A stretch of 64,000 bases of DNA from Anseranas semipalmata (GCA_013399115.1 VXAA01001407.1:365265-429264); one strand, 5' to 3'. Numbered from the stretch's first letter, positions 25,431 to 39,600 are shown. The notes: generated from the sequence alone by a model not told the origin. Program-made: numbers and translations.

Positions 25431-26616
25431 CTTAAAACAGCAAACAGTGTTAATTACATAGGAAAATAACTCAGGCTGTTTCTTTTATGAAAAACTAGAG
25501 TAAGCTCTTTCTAAGTGATTTGTGCTTCCTTAGAAGAGAACCACGATGCTTGTACGATCAAATTCTTTATATGCAAATCATTTCCTTTGTATTTTGTAGT
25601 TGTTGGGGAGAGCAAGCAGTCCTTGAAACTCTTCAGAAATTACACACCATGGTTATTCCAAAATCTTACTGAAATATTGTATGAAAACTAGTTTTCCATC
25701 CTCCAAAATCAATTTTTTGAAGGATCCAGGGGCTATAGATTGAGCACAGAGGGAGAGAAGCAGATTTAAACAAGCTTTGAAGCGAGCTCTTAAAAATGAA
25801 TAAAAAAATCCCATCCGTGCAGCGCGCTGAAAAAAAAAACAGCTCTTCATAAAGACAGAAAGATTAGAGCATAAGTTTTAAATGGCACATCATGAACAAG
25901 TGTAGCTACGTTACAGAGCAAATTTTTCTATCCCTAAAGAAGTCCTGGAGGCATATGACTACCCTGACATCCCATGCAACCGACTGGAGGCAATGACATC
26001 GTTCCTGCGAGCCACAAGCTCCTCTTAGGTCGTGTTTTCAGGAAAAGCGTCCCGCTACAACTGGGTATAAAATGACACGCCAACTTTTCCAAAGGTATCA
26101 GAGGCATCCCGGGAGGGGTTAGTGAACAAGACAAGTTCTTGTGACAGGAAGAGGGAACAAAATAATGAGCAATTTATCTATTCAAATTCCATGGATAGTC
26201 ACATTATATTCATTTTAAATGCATTTTAAGCATTAATAGCAAATCTGTGGTATGATTCAGGATACGAAATGTCACAATGAATTTATTTCCTTATTTTTTT
26301 CCCCAAAAAAGAGGAAGCCTGGATGGCTCCAGGGACAGCTAGAAGAGAATCTCCTTCATGCAGCACTGTGAGGGAGAACTAAAGAGCGGCATTCCGGAGA
26401 GCCGCTCCCAAAACTTGTTATAGGGATTTACTGGGAAGGGGCAAGGGTGGCTGGAATCACAGAGCCAAGAGGGATGGTATTTTCAGCCATTGCTATTCAA
26501 GATAGTGGGGCAGGCCAAGGACAAACTTCTGGAGATTGACATAATTTCAACCACAAAGACCACAGGCAATTACAAATTACTAACGAGTTACACCACGCAC
26601 CTCCATGATCTGGAGG

Positions 26617-26642
26617 GATTAAAGCTGTTGATTAAAGCTGTC
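26617..26642. repeat. 13-bp tandem duplication
   Basis: The words gattaaagctgtt and gattaaagctgtc are adjacent and differ only in the last base. A minor replication-slippage-type repeat. Confidence 0.85.
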
Positions 26643-28440
26643 TCATCTGCCCTTCATTCTGGGTTTCTAATTCCCCGTCTCAGAAATTTCAGAAGTAAAA
26701 CCTGGACATTTAAAAAATATTATTGGGGTAAAAGTCATAGTCCCTTGGACAGAATGGTGGTTCATAACTACCTATATTCTTAACACACTTGACTGATCAA
26801 ACAAATAATTTGAACTTAATCAAGAAATGTTTTTATCAGCACAGTTTATGCACTGTGCTCACTCACTGGATTCAGGGGGACTGTGCTTGTTCTTCATATA
26901 GAAAGGTGAGCACGAAGCTGCTAAAGGCCACGAGGAAAAACACAGTGCAAGCTACACGTGGCTGAATGGAAATGTGATAAAGGACGATTTCAGCTACTTT
27001 TCAAACATCAGACTCCCAGTTCTGCTACCCTGACTTAACTTGAGTGGTGTTAATTCCTGAGTGCAGCTTTTTAGCTCAAGGGGAAGCAACTCTTTAAGGT
27101 ACTTTTTCAAAATAACTGAAAATGACTGGGGAGATCTTTATCTATTTATCACTACTGATGGCCTCTTAATGAGGAGGACCCTATTGCTCTGCAGTGTGAC
27201 AACCTTTAATGGAGAGAAAGTCATGCTCTCTTCATCTGGGCATCCTCGGAAGTGGTTTTGTAAAGAATCCCTTCCGTGTTCACTATTCAGTACTATACTT
27301 GCTAATGAGCTAGCTTTGTGTTTCAGAAAAACACACTCAATTCCTTTCTGTTAACAAAGCCATCTTCAGGCACACTAATGACTCAGTCAGAGAAAATGTC
27401 AGAGGCAAAAAATATTCCAGAACTTATAATACATGTTAATGGCAGCGATACAAAGGGATGTGTTGGTATTAACCAGTACCTTAGCCAACAGTGAGCGTGT
27501 CCTTCAAGCTAAACATGTCTTTGTAAGGTGTGGTTATAAATCATGTTTTTCTTTAGGGGGATCTGTCCTATTTAACTAAGGTTCTCGAGAATATTTGAGG
27601 AAGCTTCAGAGAGCAGCTTCCCTGGCTCCTCTCCTCGCTAAGTCCCTACACGTTTTGGTATCTCAATATTTCTAAAAGTTAATGCTTTCGAGATTTCACG
27701 GTCCTGTGGACAGGAACAAAATTAGGAGTGGCTTTGTAGAAAAGTTCAGGGATAGGTATAGGAATCTTCATAGAGGATTTACTTTAAACTTTTCTCTACA
27801 ACTACAACAGAGGCAGGAGAGACCAGCAATTTCAATATGATTAAAGAAAGTTTCTTTCTTCAGGTACACGGTTTTTCAAAAATATTGGAAACAGTCATTC
27901 TTCCATTTACAGCACCCAAAATCACAGATGCTTGAGAATCCCCTTATCAGAGCTTCTGGCTTAGATGTGTTTATTTTGTTGCCAGAGATTAGGCAGCATT
28001 CTTGCTGGAGGTTATATACCAGTCGCTGAGGTGTTTATAGGAGAATGTAATCTGCATGAAGGAAGATTTGTTCTCCAGACTGTCTGTACTTTCTCTTGAG
28101 AGTTGTCCAAAGAAGGGAGTATGTGTGTGGTGTCTGGGGGAAGGATAGAGGAAGTGGAGCCAGTGAGAAAACACTGTCCTCTAATATAACATTACTCCTG
28201 GCTAGAAAAATATAAAGGCTGAGCTTCTGAGGAACTAAATTAGCAGGTTTTGTGGGCTGCACGTGACTAGTCAATGAAAATATTATATTAACACTGTAAC
28301 CACTGTCTTGACTGACAAACAAAACTGACAGCTTTGAGAAGAAAGCATCTTTGGAAGGAAGGGCACTTGTTACACACTGTGTCCTAAAATCAGCTCTCTT
28401 ACATAAAGCTGTCAGTGACAGTCTCTTCTTCACTTTGAGA

Positions 28441-28489
28441 TACTAACAGGTTTTTTCTTTTTTGTTTCTTTCTTTTTTTTTTTTTCCAG
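28441..28489 (+). other. Strong 3' splice-site-like signal on the strand antisense to KCNQ1
   Basis: TACTAAC at 28441-28447, the ideal branch-point heptamer, is followed by a nearly pure pyrimidine tract and CAG at 28487-28489. A matching donor-like GAG|gtacct lies at 28765-28773, which would give a 278-nt exon at 28490-28767. No frame is convincingly coding through that segment, so if used it would more likely belong to a non-coding antisense transcript. Coincidence from a microsatellite-like T tract is possible. Confidence 0.25.
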
Positions 28490-30028
28490 TGAACTGTGAC
28501 TGTTGCTGGTCTCTTCTTACTCCGTATTTTTATAGATTTTTTTTTCTCCCACATTTCTCAAAAGCATAAGAAAAAGCTTATTTTTCGGTAGTAGCAACCA
28601 CTAAGTAGCTGCTGATAATTCTCCATTAATCGGCGCGTGCTGCTCTGTGCTTTTAACGGAGAGCCATGACCTGGGGCTGGGAAGAAACCTGTGGGGCACT
28701 GAGCTGGGGCAGAGCTCAGAGACAACTGGGATATAGAAACCAGTCACTGGCTCCGATTCTTCAGGAGGTACCTCGAAACCAGAGTGAATTGCTGTTAACA
28801 AGGGGCTTGACTTGACACAGTAAATTCCTGAGGCACTGTATAGAAATTCAGTTTTGTCACATTTTTCTTAATTATGTTGGAAAGTAAAACAAATTGGTAA
28901 CACTGGTAACACCAACATGTGGCCATTTGATTACTGACTACAGCTTTGTGGCATTTTAGAGTAATTTTTATTTTTTTGAAGAATTTTGTCTTGATTGTAC
29001 AGCCCAAGCTTTAGGGTACCAGATACTCAAGCAACAGGAAATGGGAGAAATCAGAGGGTTAATCTATGCATTCTTTCTTTTAATTAGAATTGGGAGGGCA
29101 ATTTTGATAAGCAGGTAGCTGTACTGCAGAGAAGTATTTTTCCTTTCCAAATGTCCTCTTCCCCAAAGAAAAATATGTTTTTCTAAAAACATCCTCAAAG
29201 TTTCTGGAAATTTGACATCTCTGGATAGCTAGTTGCTCAGTTCAATTTCTTTCTTGTGTATTTTCATGATTTATAGAGGAGTGTAGATTACAACTATAAT
29301 GCCATTTTTCAGATTAGAAGTCTCCCTTGAATTCTATTTGAAACTGCCAATAATAAGAGACATGTCCTGACAGGTCAAAAACTCAGAAAGCGATATGAAC
29401 AAGCCACTTAAGTACTGAGTAACAGGAATCTGTGATTTGTGTAAAATATGGCTTACATGTTGCCCAGCACAGAATATTGGCTGCATGTTTTGCAACTCTC
29501 TTTTATGATACTGCCATTTTCCCCCCAGATGAAAATTAAGATACAGCCTTCAGTGTCAGCAGTAGTTGAAGAAGATATTATGCAATAAAACAGCAGCCTT
29601 CACAGCTAGCTTTGTCTTTTTCCAGCAACTTACAAACAACTCATATACGTAATCTTTACGTGAATAAATGCTTTTGGATTTGCAGCTGGCAAAACTTCAG
29701 GTATGAGAGAAACTATTAAACAAGACCTACAAAGAAACAAGTGGCAACAACAAAGGACAGATGTTGTTTCACGTCACCTTCATAAAATTACCTGGATATA
29801 ACTTTCTGCTTGACTAAAGGAAGCAAGGTAAAATGAATATATACTACTCCTTCTAATAAGGAGGTCGGTAGAACACTGCCAAAAGGAAGAATTAGTCACG
29901 GGAGAGTGAAGTATACTTGGCCGTGGATGGAGATAGAGTACAAGACCTCAAAAGGTGGAAAGATTTTGGGGCAGTGGTTATTTTAAAAGTGGAGAGGATT
30001 CAGAAAGCCCAAGGGTAAAACCCCGAGG

Positions 30029-30044
30029 GTCTTGACGTCAAGAC
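30029..30044. promoter_or_regulatory. Perfect 16-bp palindrome containing a full CRE
   Basis: The 16 bases gtcttgacgtcaagac are identical to their reverse complement. The centre, 30033-30040, is TGACGTCA, the full consensus cAMP-response element bound by CREB/ATF dimers. It lies in the KCNQ1 intron about 8 kb upstream of the terminal exon. Function is not shown by sequence alone. Confidence 0.45.
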
Positions 30045-30564
30045 TAGATGACCTAAAATGCTGCCAGTCAAGACAGAAACGAGGAGCAAGACGGAAGTGG
30101 CTGGAGAAGATGGTAAGAAGCGGAGACTGAGTACTGCTGCAGCTTGAGAAAGGAGAGCTGGGAATGGTGGCTGTGGTTCAGCGCTTTTGTGGTTGCTATT
30201 AACAACTTCTTGCGAAAATATTTGGCTTATTTAAAACACCCAAACCATTGGAAATCAGCTCTTCCTGAGAATCTTTCTTTAGCTCTAGGTGTAGATTTGG
30301 GCTAAGAAGCCCCTCTGATTGCTAATCGCTCCCCAAACTCCCCCGCCAGCCCTGCTGGCCGCACAGCACTGAACGCATGCCCAGATGTGTGCAGCGCTCG
30401 CGGATCTATCTGGCATCCAGGGGGCTATAGCCAAGCAATTAAAATTTGTGGTCGACTCTTGTTGTAGATAAATGAGACAAGACTTAAAACACATGGAAAT
30501 TTTCAAGTTAGGACAGTGTCCAAAATCTACAGTCTTTGGCCCAGCACAGCCTCAGGATACAGCC

Positions 30565-30584
30565 TTTTTTTTTTTTTTTTTTTT
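30565..30584. repeat. T20 homopolymer
   Basis: Twenty consecutive T in the intron. On the minus strand this is an A20 with no recognisable retroposed body next to it. Confidence 0.95.
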
Positions 30585-31211
30585 AAACTAAAATATTACA
30601 AAGGTCAGAGATTATTTTTTAACCCTTTCCTCTAAGCTAGCAGAGCATCAGAACATGAGCAGTAGATGAACAAGGGACTTTGGTATGTTTTTCTCTGCTT
30701 GCATGAAGCCAGGAAACTGAAGTTTAGGGTTTTGTTTCTAAATATAACTTTTATCAGAAGCTAACAAAGAAGATAAAATCCCCCTATCCTACTAATCGAA
30801 CATTCTGGATTTTTCAAGAATTTCCTTATCTTCATTTACTATTGCTCTGCCTTCAGGAAATGACATCTCTTTCACCAGTCACAACTTTCTTCCATTTCCG
30901 TTTAAAAATAAGGCACAAGTTGGCAAGAAGAGAGGGATTCTTTCCTTAAAAGAGAATCGGTGATACCAAAAGTATGAGACATTTATGTATCCACAAAAAC
31001 GACCAGGCACCCATCTAGCACCATCACCCTAAACAGTTTCCCAAATTACACTTAAATTGAAATCCAGCTTTATGGAGGACGTTGAACAGGCTCAAGATAA
31101 CAAGAAATGTAAGGGAAGTCTTGTTCAAAGAAACCAGAAAAACCCTGACAGCTTATCTTTATGCAATAGTTTGGATACAGTTATAGAATAAATGGCAGTA
31201 ATTAGCACATC

Positions 31212-31342
31212 TTATATCCAAAGCACTGGGAACCTTTGTGCATCTATACAGCATGATGCTGCAGTAGATAGGTACTGTTATTGTTATCACAAAGTGGGGA
31301 AAATTGAGGCAGTGAAGTTAATGGCCAGGCTTCAGATTTGCT
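31212..31342 (-). mobile_element. MIR-type SINE, reverse orientation
   Basis: Words in order: ccaaagcactgggaac, gtagataggtactgttattgttatc, aaagtggggaaaattgaggca, gtgaagttaatggcc. They match the reverse complement of MIR (…gtaggtactattattatccccattttacag…gaaactgaggca…gttaagtgacttgcc…). Confidence 0.65.
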
Positions 31343-34300
31343 AAACATCTTCAGCTTGGAAGGAAGAGCTCTAATAAAACCTTAACAATCATCTTCCCTG
31401 TCCTGGGCAGATCTTCAGATCTCCAAGCACTTTTCATTTTTTTTTTTTTTTAAGGAGACAGAAGATCGTAGAACTGATTGTCTTCTCATTCCCAATCTCG
31501 TTTGTGGTCACCAAGTTGTTCCTACCTTCTGGTTGAGCACCCCAGTACCTATCTGCAGGGGAAAGAAAGACTCTGTTTAGCTAACAGGCACTTATTTTTC
31601 AGATGCTTCAGTTCCACAGATGTGAAGAAAACTCCCTGTGGTATTTGCCTCTGGAGGACTCTCTTTGCTGGTTTAATCACGGCAGTACAGCCTCTGAATA
31701 TCACTCCATATTTTTGTTGTCAGAAATTTGGCTATCAGACAACAACTTTCTCCTAGCTGTAGAGTCCCGTTTCAGATGTGGAACAGTGGCATATTTACAA
31801 CACTTCAGGGTTCAGAAGAAAAGTAAAAGACCAAGCTAACATAAAAATATGTCCAAAACTCTTCTCCACAGAAAAACAACCCCCAAACCGAACCAAACGC
31901 CCCTACCACCATCATCAGTTAAATAAAACAAAACTGACTAATCTTGACCTCCCTCCAAAGGGGAATGTTTTGTTTCTTGAATCCTTGGCTCTTGCTCTCG
32001 TATGATACTGGGGCTATGACTAATAACCTCTTGCTGGAGAACTGCTGATAATTTCGCCATTGAGTAGCTGTTCTAGTTCTGGATCATTGTAGTATGCACT
32101 GAAGTTGCCAAGATTTTATTTTTAAAAAACAAAGAATAAGATAGACGCTCATAATCCCCCAGTGTTAGAAATACATTTTTCCTCCTTCCTCTGAACTGTT
32201 ATTTTTCAGATGCCTGCTAAGAAATGGTTCCTTTTTTGCTTTCTCTCTCTAAAACACTTTTCCTAATTCAAAACACATTTGAGACTGCAGCTCTTTTTAA
32301 AGCAAATATGCCATGCATCACATTGAGTTAGGTCAGCATTGCTTATGTTAATGCTTCTCACTTCACTCGGATGAGGCATCCGCACTCCTTTCAGAAGGTA
32401 ATAAAGCCAGATGAGGTGCACGGCGTTTTCCAGTTGGAACAGAAAGTGAGACAAATCCACGGGTTATGGATCTTAGAGCAGACCCAAATTCTGTCCTGCG
32501 GTGGAAACTAAATGTCCACCTCAGCCACGGCACAGCCACCTCAGCTCTACTCCCCCGCCCAAAGCAGGCAGACAGAGCAAATTCAGTTCGTTCTCCATAA
32601 CTTTGTTCACTGTCAGCAAGCTGAAGGAAGGGAGAACAACGAAGCTCAGTCCCTGCAAAGCTTGACAATGGAAGTTAGCACGAATTACTGCAGCGTAGCG
32701 CTGTGCTGCTGCATGTCCTCGCTACTGCTTTGAAAATTTGGGTCTTCCAGCTCCTTTCTTGCTTCAAGGAAACGGTGCTGGTAGGAAGAAGGTGTGGTGT
32801 GCCTGAGTTCGGCCGGAGTGAAGAACCTGCTTCCGATGGCATGAGGTCCCTTAACACACCTCATGCCACACACCTGAAAATCAAGGGTCATGTTAAAAAC
32901 CATTGGCTGCCTTTACTTCCACAGCTGCTGGGGTACCTGCACCCACTGCAGCGACTCACACGGTTCGTCTGACCTGACGCGTTTCCTAAAGGTAGGGGTG
33001 GGTACCCCGGAGCAGGGCGAGGAAAAGGCAGAGAAGACAGGGGATGCTATGTAGCATGGAGTGCGAGGGAAGCATCATAGGCACAGACGAGGATGGCACC
33101 TGCCTGAGGTCTCCCTTTCTGGAACCGCTTTTTACTTGAAATGTTAAAGAACAAGATCACTTCAGTTGTTTTTTCAACAAAGATTGTTGGCCAGTCCTTT
33201 TTTTAGCATCTGTAATCTACTCATTATTTGTGATTTGATAGTTGTTATACGGGCAGAAAAGACATTAACTCCTTTGTACCTAAAATGAGCTTACAAAATT
33301 AATAACCATGCGATGACTTCTGCAGCAATCAGAAATGGTAAGGAAAAAGGACTGGGGCAGAGAAAGAGAGAAGCAATTATAATAACAGCGAGTTTTGAGA
33401 TTCCCTCAGGGCTGCTGGTAATTAAACCAACGGCAACATGAATCTCTGTTTGATGTGGTCATGAATTTGTTTTCAAAAGAAAAATCTTTAAAAAGATTCT
33501 TTCAAGAGAAATTTTTAGAGAACAAGCTCAGCATGAATAATTAGACCAGAAATACTTTGATAAATATTATTATGGAGAAGTCATTTATGGGCCATGGCAT
33601 TTGCAGGTTAGAAATCCTAGTGATAAATAAGGTGGCAAGTGTGCACCCATTCTGAACACACAAAACCAGGGCTGTATTCCTGTGTGCTTGAGTTAGTTCC
33701 TCAGAAAGGAGCCTGCCTCTTGTTTTTGCTATTGCATTACGCGTTACAAACACACAGATGCAAGACAGAAAATTTCAGTGGGAAAACCCAGTGTAATGAA
33801 AGAAAACCACACACAGTCCGAAGGCACTTCTCTTTCCCAGGGGCCTGCACAAAGATCAGAGGTGAAGTTTATCAGTGATAAAAATGTCTGCGAGCTCACT
33901 CCGCTCCCCCTCCCCTTCTAACTGCCATTCACTGCTGCTGAAATCACGCTCCTGGAAGTATTTCCTTCGGAGTACTCGAAAAATAAAAATGCTTTCATTT
34001 TGTGGAAATGCTAAGCACCCAGCAACACCACTGAAATCCAGAGAAGATGCAGGTGCTCTGCACCCTCCAAAATCAAGTCACCTCGGACACCCCAAAGCTG
34101 CATTTCATTTGTTTCCTGACCGCTTCAAGAAGTTGAGGCAGATGCAATCAATCACAAGCCAGCAAATAACCAACGAGTGAACTAGAACCTAATATATTTA
34201 CCAGCGGAAACCTGCGTTTAAAAGGAAAGGAACTGCCTGTTGGCTGTCATGGCATTATTCATAAAGGCAAACTAGTAGATCTTATGGATACCAGAAGCAA

Positions 34301-36461
34301 AACTACAACAAAGGCAACCAACTGCTAATGAAGAAAGGTTTTCACTCAAATTTCATGGGTCATACAGAGTCATTACCCATGCCCGCAGGAGTTCAACAGC
34401 TCTGCCAATTGAATTTGGGGGAAATTAAGTGATTATTTTGTTATGCATTTTGTAGTATTGGACATTTTTCTTTCAATCCCAAGTTCTGGAGCTAACCAGC
34501 TATGCAAGAATATCAGCTTCAACTTCCAGAGCTAGCTTCAAATCAGCCTTATTGCAGAGAAAATCTTGAAATCAGGTCTTCAGTGTATATCAAGGTCTCA
34601 GAAACCAGATTTTAAAGACTATTATTATTATTTTGCTTAAATACAACCCTATGGCTTTAAGCCAATCTCCTAACACTTTGGGGGCTCAACTCATTTTGAA
34701 AACTGAGAAACAGATCATTTGGCTGCTGCTAGTGACAAGTGCCGCATGGGTTAACTTTCCAAATTGGTTCAAGTGCAGGTTTCCCCCTGGTTTCGAGTCA
34801 GTTAAAATATCAAGGCTCTTCTCCATAACATTTTAAGCTATAATGACTTCTAAAGTAAACAAATGTTTCTGATAAAATAACATGTTTGAAAAATGTAATG
34901 GATGACAAAGATAACAAAAAATCCTTACTGCTTTTCTTTGTCAATAGCTTCTTCTAGGAATATAGCCAGACTGGGCATTTATTTGGACTGGTAAATCGTG
35001 ACTCGAAAAGTAGATCTATTGGCAGTGTAAGCAACAGCTCAGTGGTGGAAGCAAAGGGCTCACAGGCTTTCCTAGCTGATTAATCATCATGACAGGCTTG
35101 CAGATTAAATGATCTGCCCAGCTCCAGATGTTAGATGTGCATCCACCTCTTGCTATTCTTCTGGTTCATAGGCAGTAGCCTGGATTATTCATTCTTAAGA
35201 TAATGATGGTCATTACTGTTCAAAACAAAAAGGATTTGGGCTTTGTAATTTTATCCTATGATACAGGAGACTTCTACACAAGATAACCCAGTACATATAG
35301 TCTAGACATGATGAAATACTGGAAAATCCTTCAGGCGGAGGTGGTGACAGTCCTGCACATAAAGTTGTGTGATGTCCCCCCCCGAACTGTTACCAATTGC
35401 ACAAAGGAGGAGCATGAATATGTAGCTGCCCTCAAGCCCCTGCTATTCCGGGCTGCACTAGCCCCTATTAAATCAATAACAAAACGTACCTTCTCTGAGA
35501 TGGGAGGCAGCATCTGTTTCACAGCACACAGTAACACTGCAAGCATTTACAGATAGGAAAGAAAGAGTAGCAATATGACGACAACATAGGAGAACATCAA
35601 GGTGGCAGAAACAAGCTACCCAATCCTAGGACAGCCAGCTGGCTTACTACAAGTTTAAAGAGTCCTAGAGGACCTTCCATGACTGCCAGGGATGAGAAAC
35701 ATCACTTTAATTCTCATCGAAAGTTATTTCATCTTCATCACCACAGAGGCACCAACTTGGGATCGGGCATCGGTCAGGAAGGCCTTCACTGCAAGCGGCA
35801 CGCCGGGAAGGGAACAGCAGAGAATCACCGCCCCGCTTGCTGAAGCAAGCTGCAGCCTGCTCCTCCTGGAGATCGGTCATTTGTGTTCTCAGAAGCCAGA
35901 CCCTGCTGCACTTGGAAGATCTGAGTATCACCGCACAAATTGGTTTAGCTGCAGGCATTTCTTATTTTCCCTCTGCATATTTTCCCTGAAAGAGTGAAAG
36001 AAGTTACTACGGAGTTGTTTGTTTTCTTTCTTCTGCTAGTCTCTTTTTTTCCCATCCGACAGAGAGAGTGATCAGCTGGTCAGTGGAGAATTTCATTCAC
36101 CCCTAACCACTGAAAAAAGGGTGTCAGATACTACCTACTAAGGACTTTACAGATGAAAATGCTAACGTTATTCTGATAAAACTAAGACATTTTCATCCAT
36201 TTTCATGGATGACTTTATGCAATTCAGACAACTATTTTAGCTCTGACACATCTGCTCTGAAAACTGAAAGGAGTTTAATTAAGCCTCAAGCATCACAGTT
36301 CCTTTCAGGTGTAAGTTGCTCCTTCTTACTTTATAGTACTTGCATTGTTGATTTTTATATTTAAGCAACAGTCGTTTCAAATCAAGAAATAATCTTCTCA
36401 AATTATAGCTAAGTTTTAAGATAGATGCTGAACGACAGTGGGAATAATAAAAATGATAAAA

Positions 36462-36615
36462 ATACCAAGCGCTTCTATTTCCATAAAGCCTCAAAATGTT
36501 TTATGATGCACACTACTCACAGCTGAGGAAGTGGAAACAACCGGAGGTGAAATGACTCGCGTGAGGTCCTGCAGGAGGTGACAGCTGAGAGCCAGGAACA
36601 GCAGCCGGAGCGCCT
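36462..36615 (-). mobile_element. MIR-type SINE, reverse orientation, degraded
   Basis: It contains accaagcgctt, then ctactcacagctgaggaagtggaaac, then ggaggtgaaatgactcgc, then gacagctgagagccaggaacagcag. The order resembles reverse-complement MIR (…gaggaaactgaggtgaagtgacttgcc…cagagccaggaat…). Divergence is high. Confidence 0.55.
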
Positions 36616-39600
36616 GAAAGCCCCATAGTAAGCACGCCAGGACATCTTTCTAGGTGGGACCCGGACTGTCACGACCACGCAAGTGTCTGACGCTGCCTTT
36701 TAGAAGCTGATTTACAGAGAAGGCAGAGGAGGTCTGGTTGCACTTATTCCTCCTCTCTGGCTCAGACAGAACTCGCAGTGTACACGTGCAAGTGAGAAGA
36801 CAACGTGCGACCAGCTCTCCGATACGCGTTATTTATATAACAGTTCTACTGGCTGAAAAACTAATAAATCCACAGCCTGCAGATGATGTGCAGACATACA
36901 GACACATCATCACAAATATCACTTTATCTTGACGCCCCCCGCCCCAGCACAACAGAGCATCTAGTACAATAGCAAAATAAGCCTCTGGCTAAAGAAGCCG
37001 GTTTCGATCACAGTGGTTCATTCAGGCCATTGCTCCGTACGGATAAGTGTCATTTCCCAGGGAAACCTTTCTACATGAGTATTTCACATAGATCAAACGT
37101 TGTCAAACTCATTTGCAAAGCAGAGCCGCGAGGTGCTCGACACCTCCTTCACTCTGAGTGCCCTCCACTCCCAAGCGAGCCTTTCGGTGATGAAGCCCCG
37201 TGTATTTGTGAAGAAGTATACGTGAAGCACATCCTGAACCCAATCTTTCACCTTTCAGCTGCCTCATCACTTGGCTTCAGTACTTCTGTGTGCCGTGAGC
37301 CCCCTGTAACACAGGTTTATTTTGCAGAGCAGGCCTTCTTTTTCTGCCAGGTCCAACTCCTAACAACTCCTGCCCATTTCTTTTACGTTGTGGATCATCT
37401 GCAGTGACAGTGAATGAACTGCCAGTCACAGCTGGGTCTGCAGCCTTCTGCACAAAACAAGGGGTCAAAACGAGCTTTCCCTCCTTATGTATTGTAACCA
37501 CGGTCTATTTATAATTCTACGGTTAATTTAGGGCTTGTATATCCATGCCGGACAAAGAAGCTTTCCATGTGTAGAAAATGACATGAACTCCATCTTTGCA
37601 GACAGTTCCAGAGCCTAAAAACGCTATTGTTAGTACAGCAAACACCTGTACTAATTATGCACTAATTATCATGCGGGGGTCATTGCTCATGGCAAAGGTT
37701 TGAAATCAGCCACCCCAGCAGACAGACCTCATCAGTGCTGGTGCTTCCCCGAGCTTGGGAGGCGTTGTTAATTCTTGCCTGCCTTTGGCTGAGGGTCTGC
37801 CCTGACGCCTGTTCATCACTGCTTACCGGGCCACACCTGACATTCTTCATCATTCTTCCGCCTGTTATTTCTGTTCAGAAATGTTCACGCGGTACGTACA
37901 AACGAGTACACATGTGCCGCATACCATTAGGCCTTTCAAGCTATGAATGCGTACAAGAATGCTGTCACCAGCTTGACAGATCAGCCTGCTCCCAGGCTGC
38001 TCGCATTGCCATTTCTTGACTTTCTGCTCTCCAGGACAAAAGATCTCAGGAATTACAGTATACAAAACCTGAAGAATCGACTTTACATAATCTGAAAACC
38101 AGCATCTAACCGGTCAGAGGGGGCAGCGATACCTGCATTTCACATGCCTCTTCTAATCGGGCAGGCAGCAACTAAAATTCAGATTTCTCACTGGCAAATC
38201 GCTGAGTTACTTTGGGTAGGTGCTTGCTTCAATTTAATACACTCCAAGGTTTCATGCTTTCCTCCAAATAAAAGTAATGTCGCTTCCAGCACTTGGTGGA
38301 TGGCAGATGGCGTGGGCAGGGTTCTCCACGGAGCTGTTTCAGTCGCTCTGCATCGACAGCATCATGCAGCTGGGTAATTAAATGGGGAGTGGGAGATGAA
38401 TTTGTTCAGAAACAACAAAGAACAGGAGCAAGGGCAGAAAGGGATCTTTGAAGCATTCCACATCTTCACAACTGCCTCCCGTGTGAATGCTAAAAAGGTT
38501 TTCAAGGATGCAAATGACCACGTACACAAATTCTGTATGAGGTGCCTGGGAATTCTAACAAGATCATTTAACTCATTTTATCTCAAATCATCTCTAAACT
38601 CTTAAATCCATACTTCATCTTGCACATTCACAAGCACAGTATAGATTTTCATGGACGTGTATATGCAAAATGTTTCTGCCATTTGTGTGACCCTTTTCAG
38701 ACAGATTCATTAGGCAACAGAGAAAAAAGCCCCTGAGCTCTGTGCATCCCATGAAATCCTCTCCCTCCATTGTGACTCAGGAATGAGACATGTTTTGCAA
38801 CAATGTCTCCTAAACATACAATAGTCCCAATTTGCTTCTCTTTCACCCCAGAGTAAATGAGGAGTAAATTTATTGATGTCAACGGGATTAAGGTAATGCA
38901 AATGGCCTGAAAATGAGGATCACTGGTAGCATTTAGGAAGAGGACACTCCAAAGGCTTATCCATTTGCACACAACGTATCCCCCATTGTAACGGCAACCC
39001 CACGCACCACTGCAAACAGCTGGCCTTACTAAATGGTGCGTTGTTTAAAGCACACCCTCCTTCAGTGCAATGTAGTGACAGCATTTTCTTTTGCTCTTTT
39101 AAAAAACAACCGAGCTGTGCAAAGTCTGGCTATTTTTTCATTTTTCTGTTATTGAAATTTCCTAAAGCTGCACAGCTTCATAGAAAACATACAGCAGAAG
39201 AAAAAACCCCGCCCAGCCTGGCAGAATGTATTCCGAGAAACTATACTTTTGGAACACAAACTGCAAGGTTTTTAGCATACACTGTAAAATTAATAACAAC
39301 CAAAAGGTTATCTGAAGTGTAATTAAAAAAAATATATGTTTGCATTGTTTTTAGATAAAACAATCCTGAGACCATGTGTAAAAGTCTCGAACTGCAGGAC
39401 AATAATGAGTTTGTGAATTAGGACTGCAAATTCCCTATGCTGCGAATGTGGGAGCCATCAGGAGCACACATGATTGAGTCAGCAGTTACCAAGACACATA
39501 CATACAGTACAGGCCACTTAAGTCTCAAAACTGCCATTTATCATTTCCTGAGAGAACAGTTTCTTGGCAAGTCTCCTCTAAAAACATTTTTTTTTTCCAA

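Larger units (their letters stand above)
25431..31211 (-). other. Intronic DNA, mostly unique
   Basis: AT-rich intron. Besides the antisense splice-like signal (28441), the CRE palindrome (30029), the 13-bp duplication (26617) and homopolymers, I see nothing I can name. Confidence 0.5.

Noticed and set aside
29880..30060. Possible old CR1 tail (gactagatgacct near 30042)
   Set aside because: Only the short word matches. The preceding sequence does not follow a CR1 3' end convincingly.
30826..30842. Minus-strand AATGAAGATAAG (NEDK) considered for the same exon
   Set aside because: It is followed by GAA rather than a GT donor, and the upstream residues do not fit.
38160..38290. Possible MIR fragment (gagttactttgggtaggtgcttg)
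   Set aside because: One short block resembles MIR but the rest does not align in order, so it was left out.
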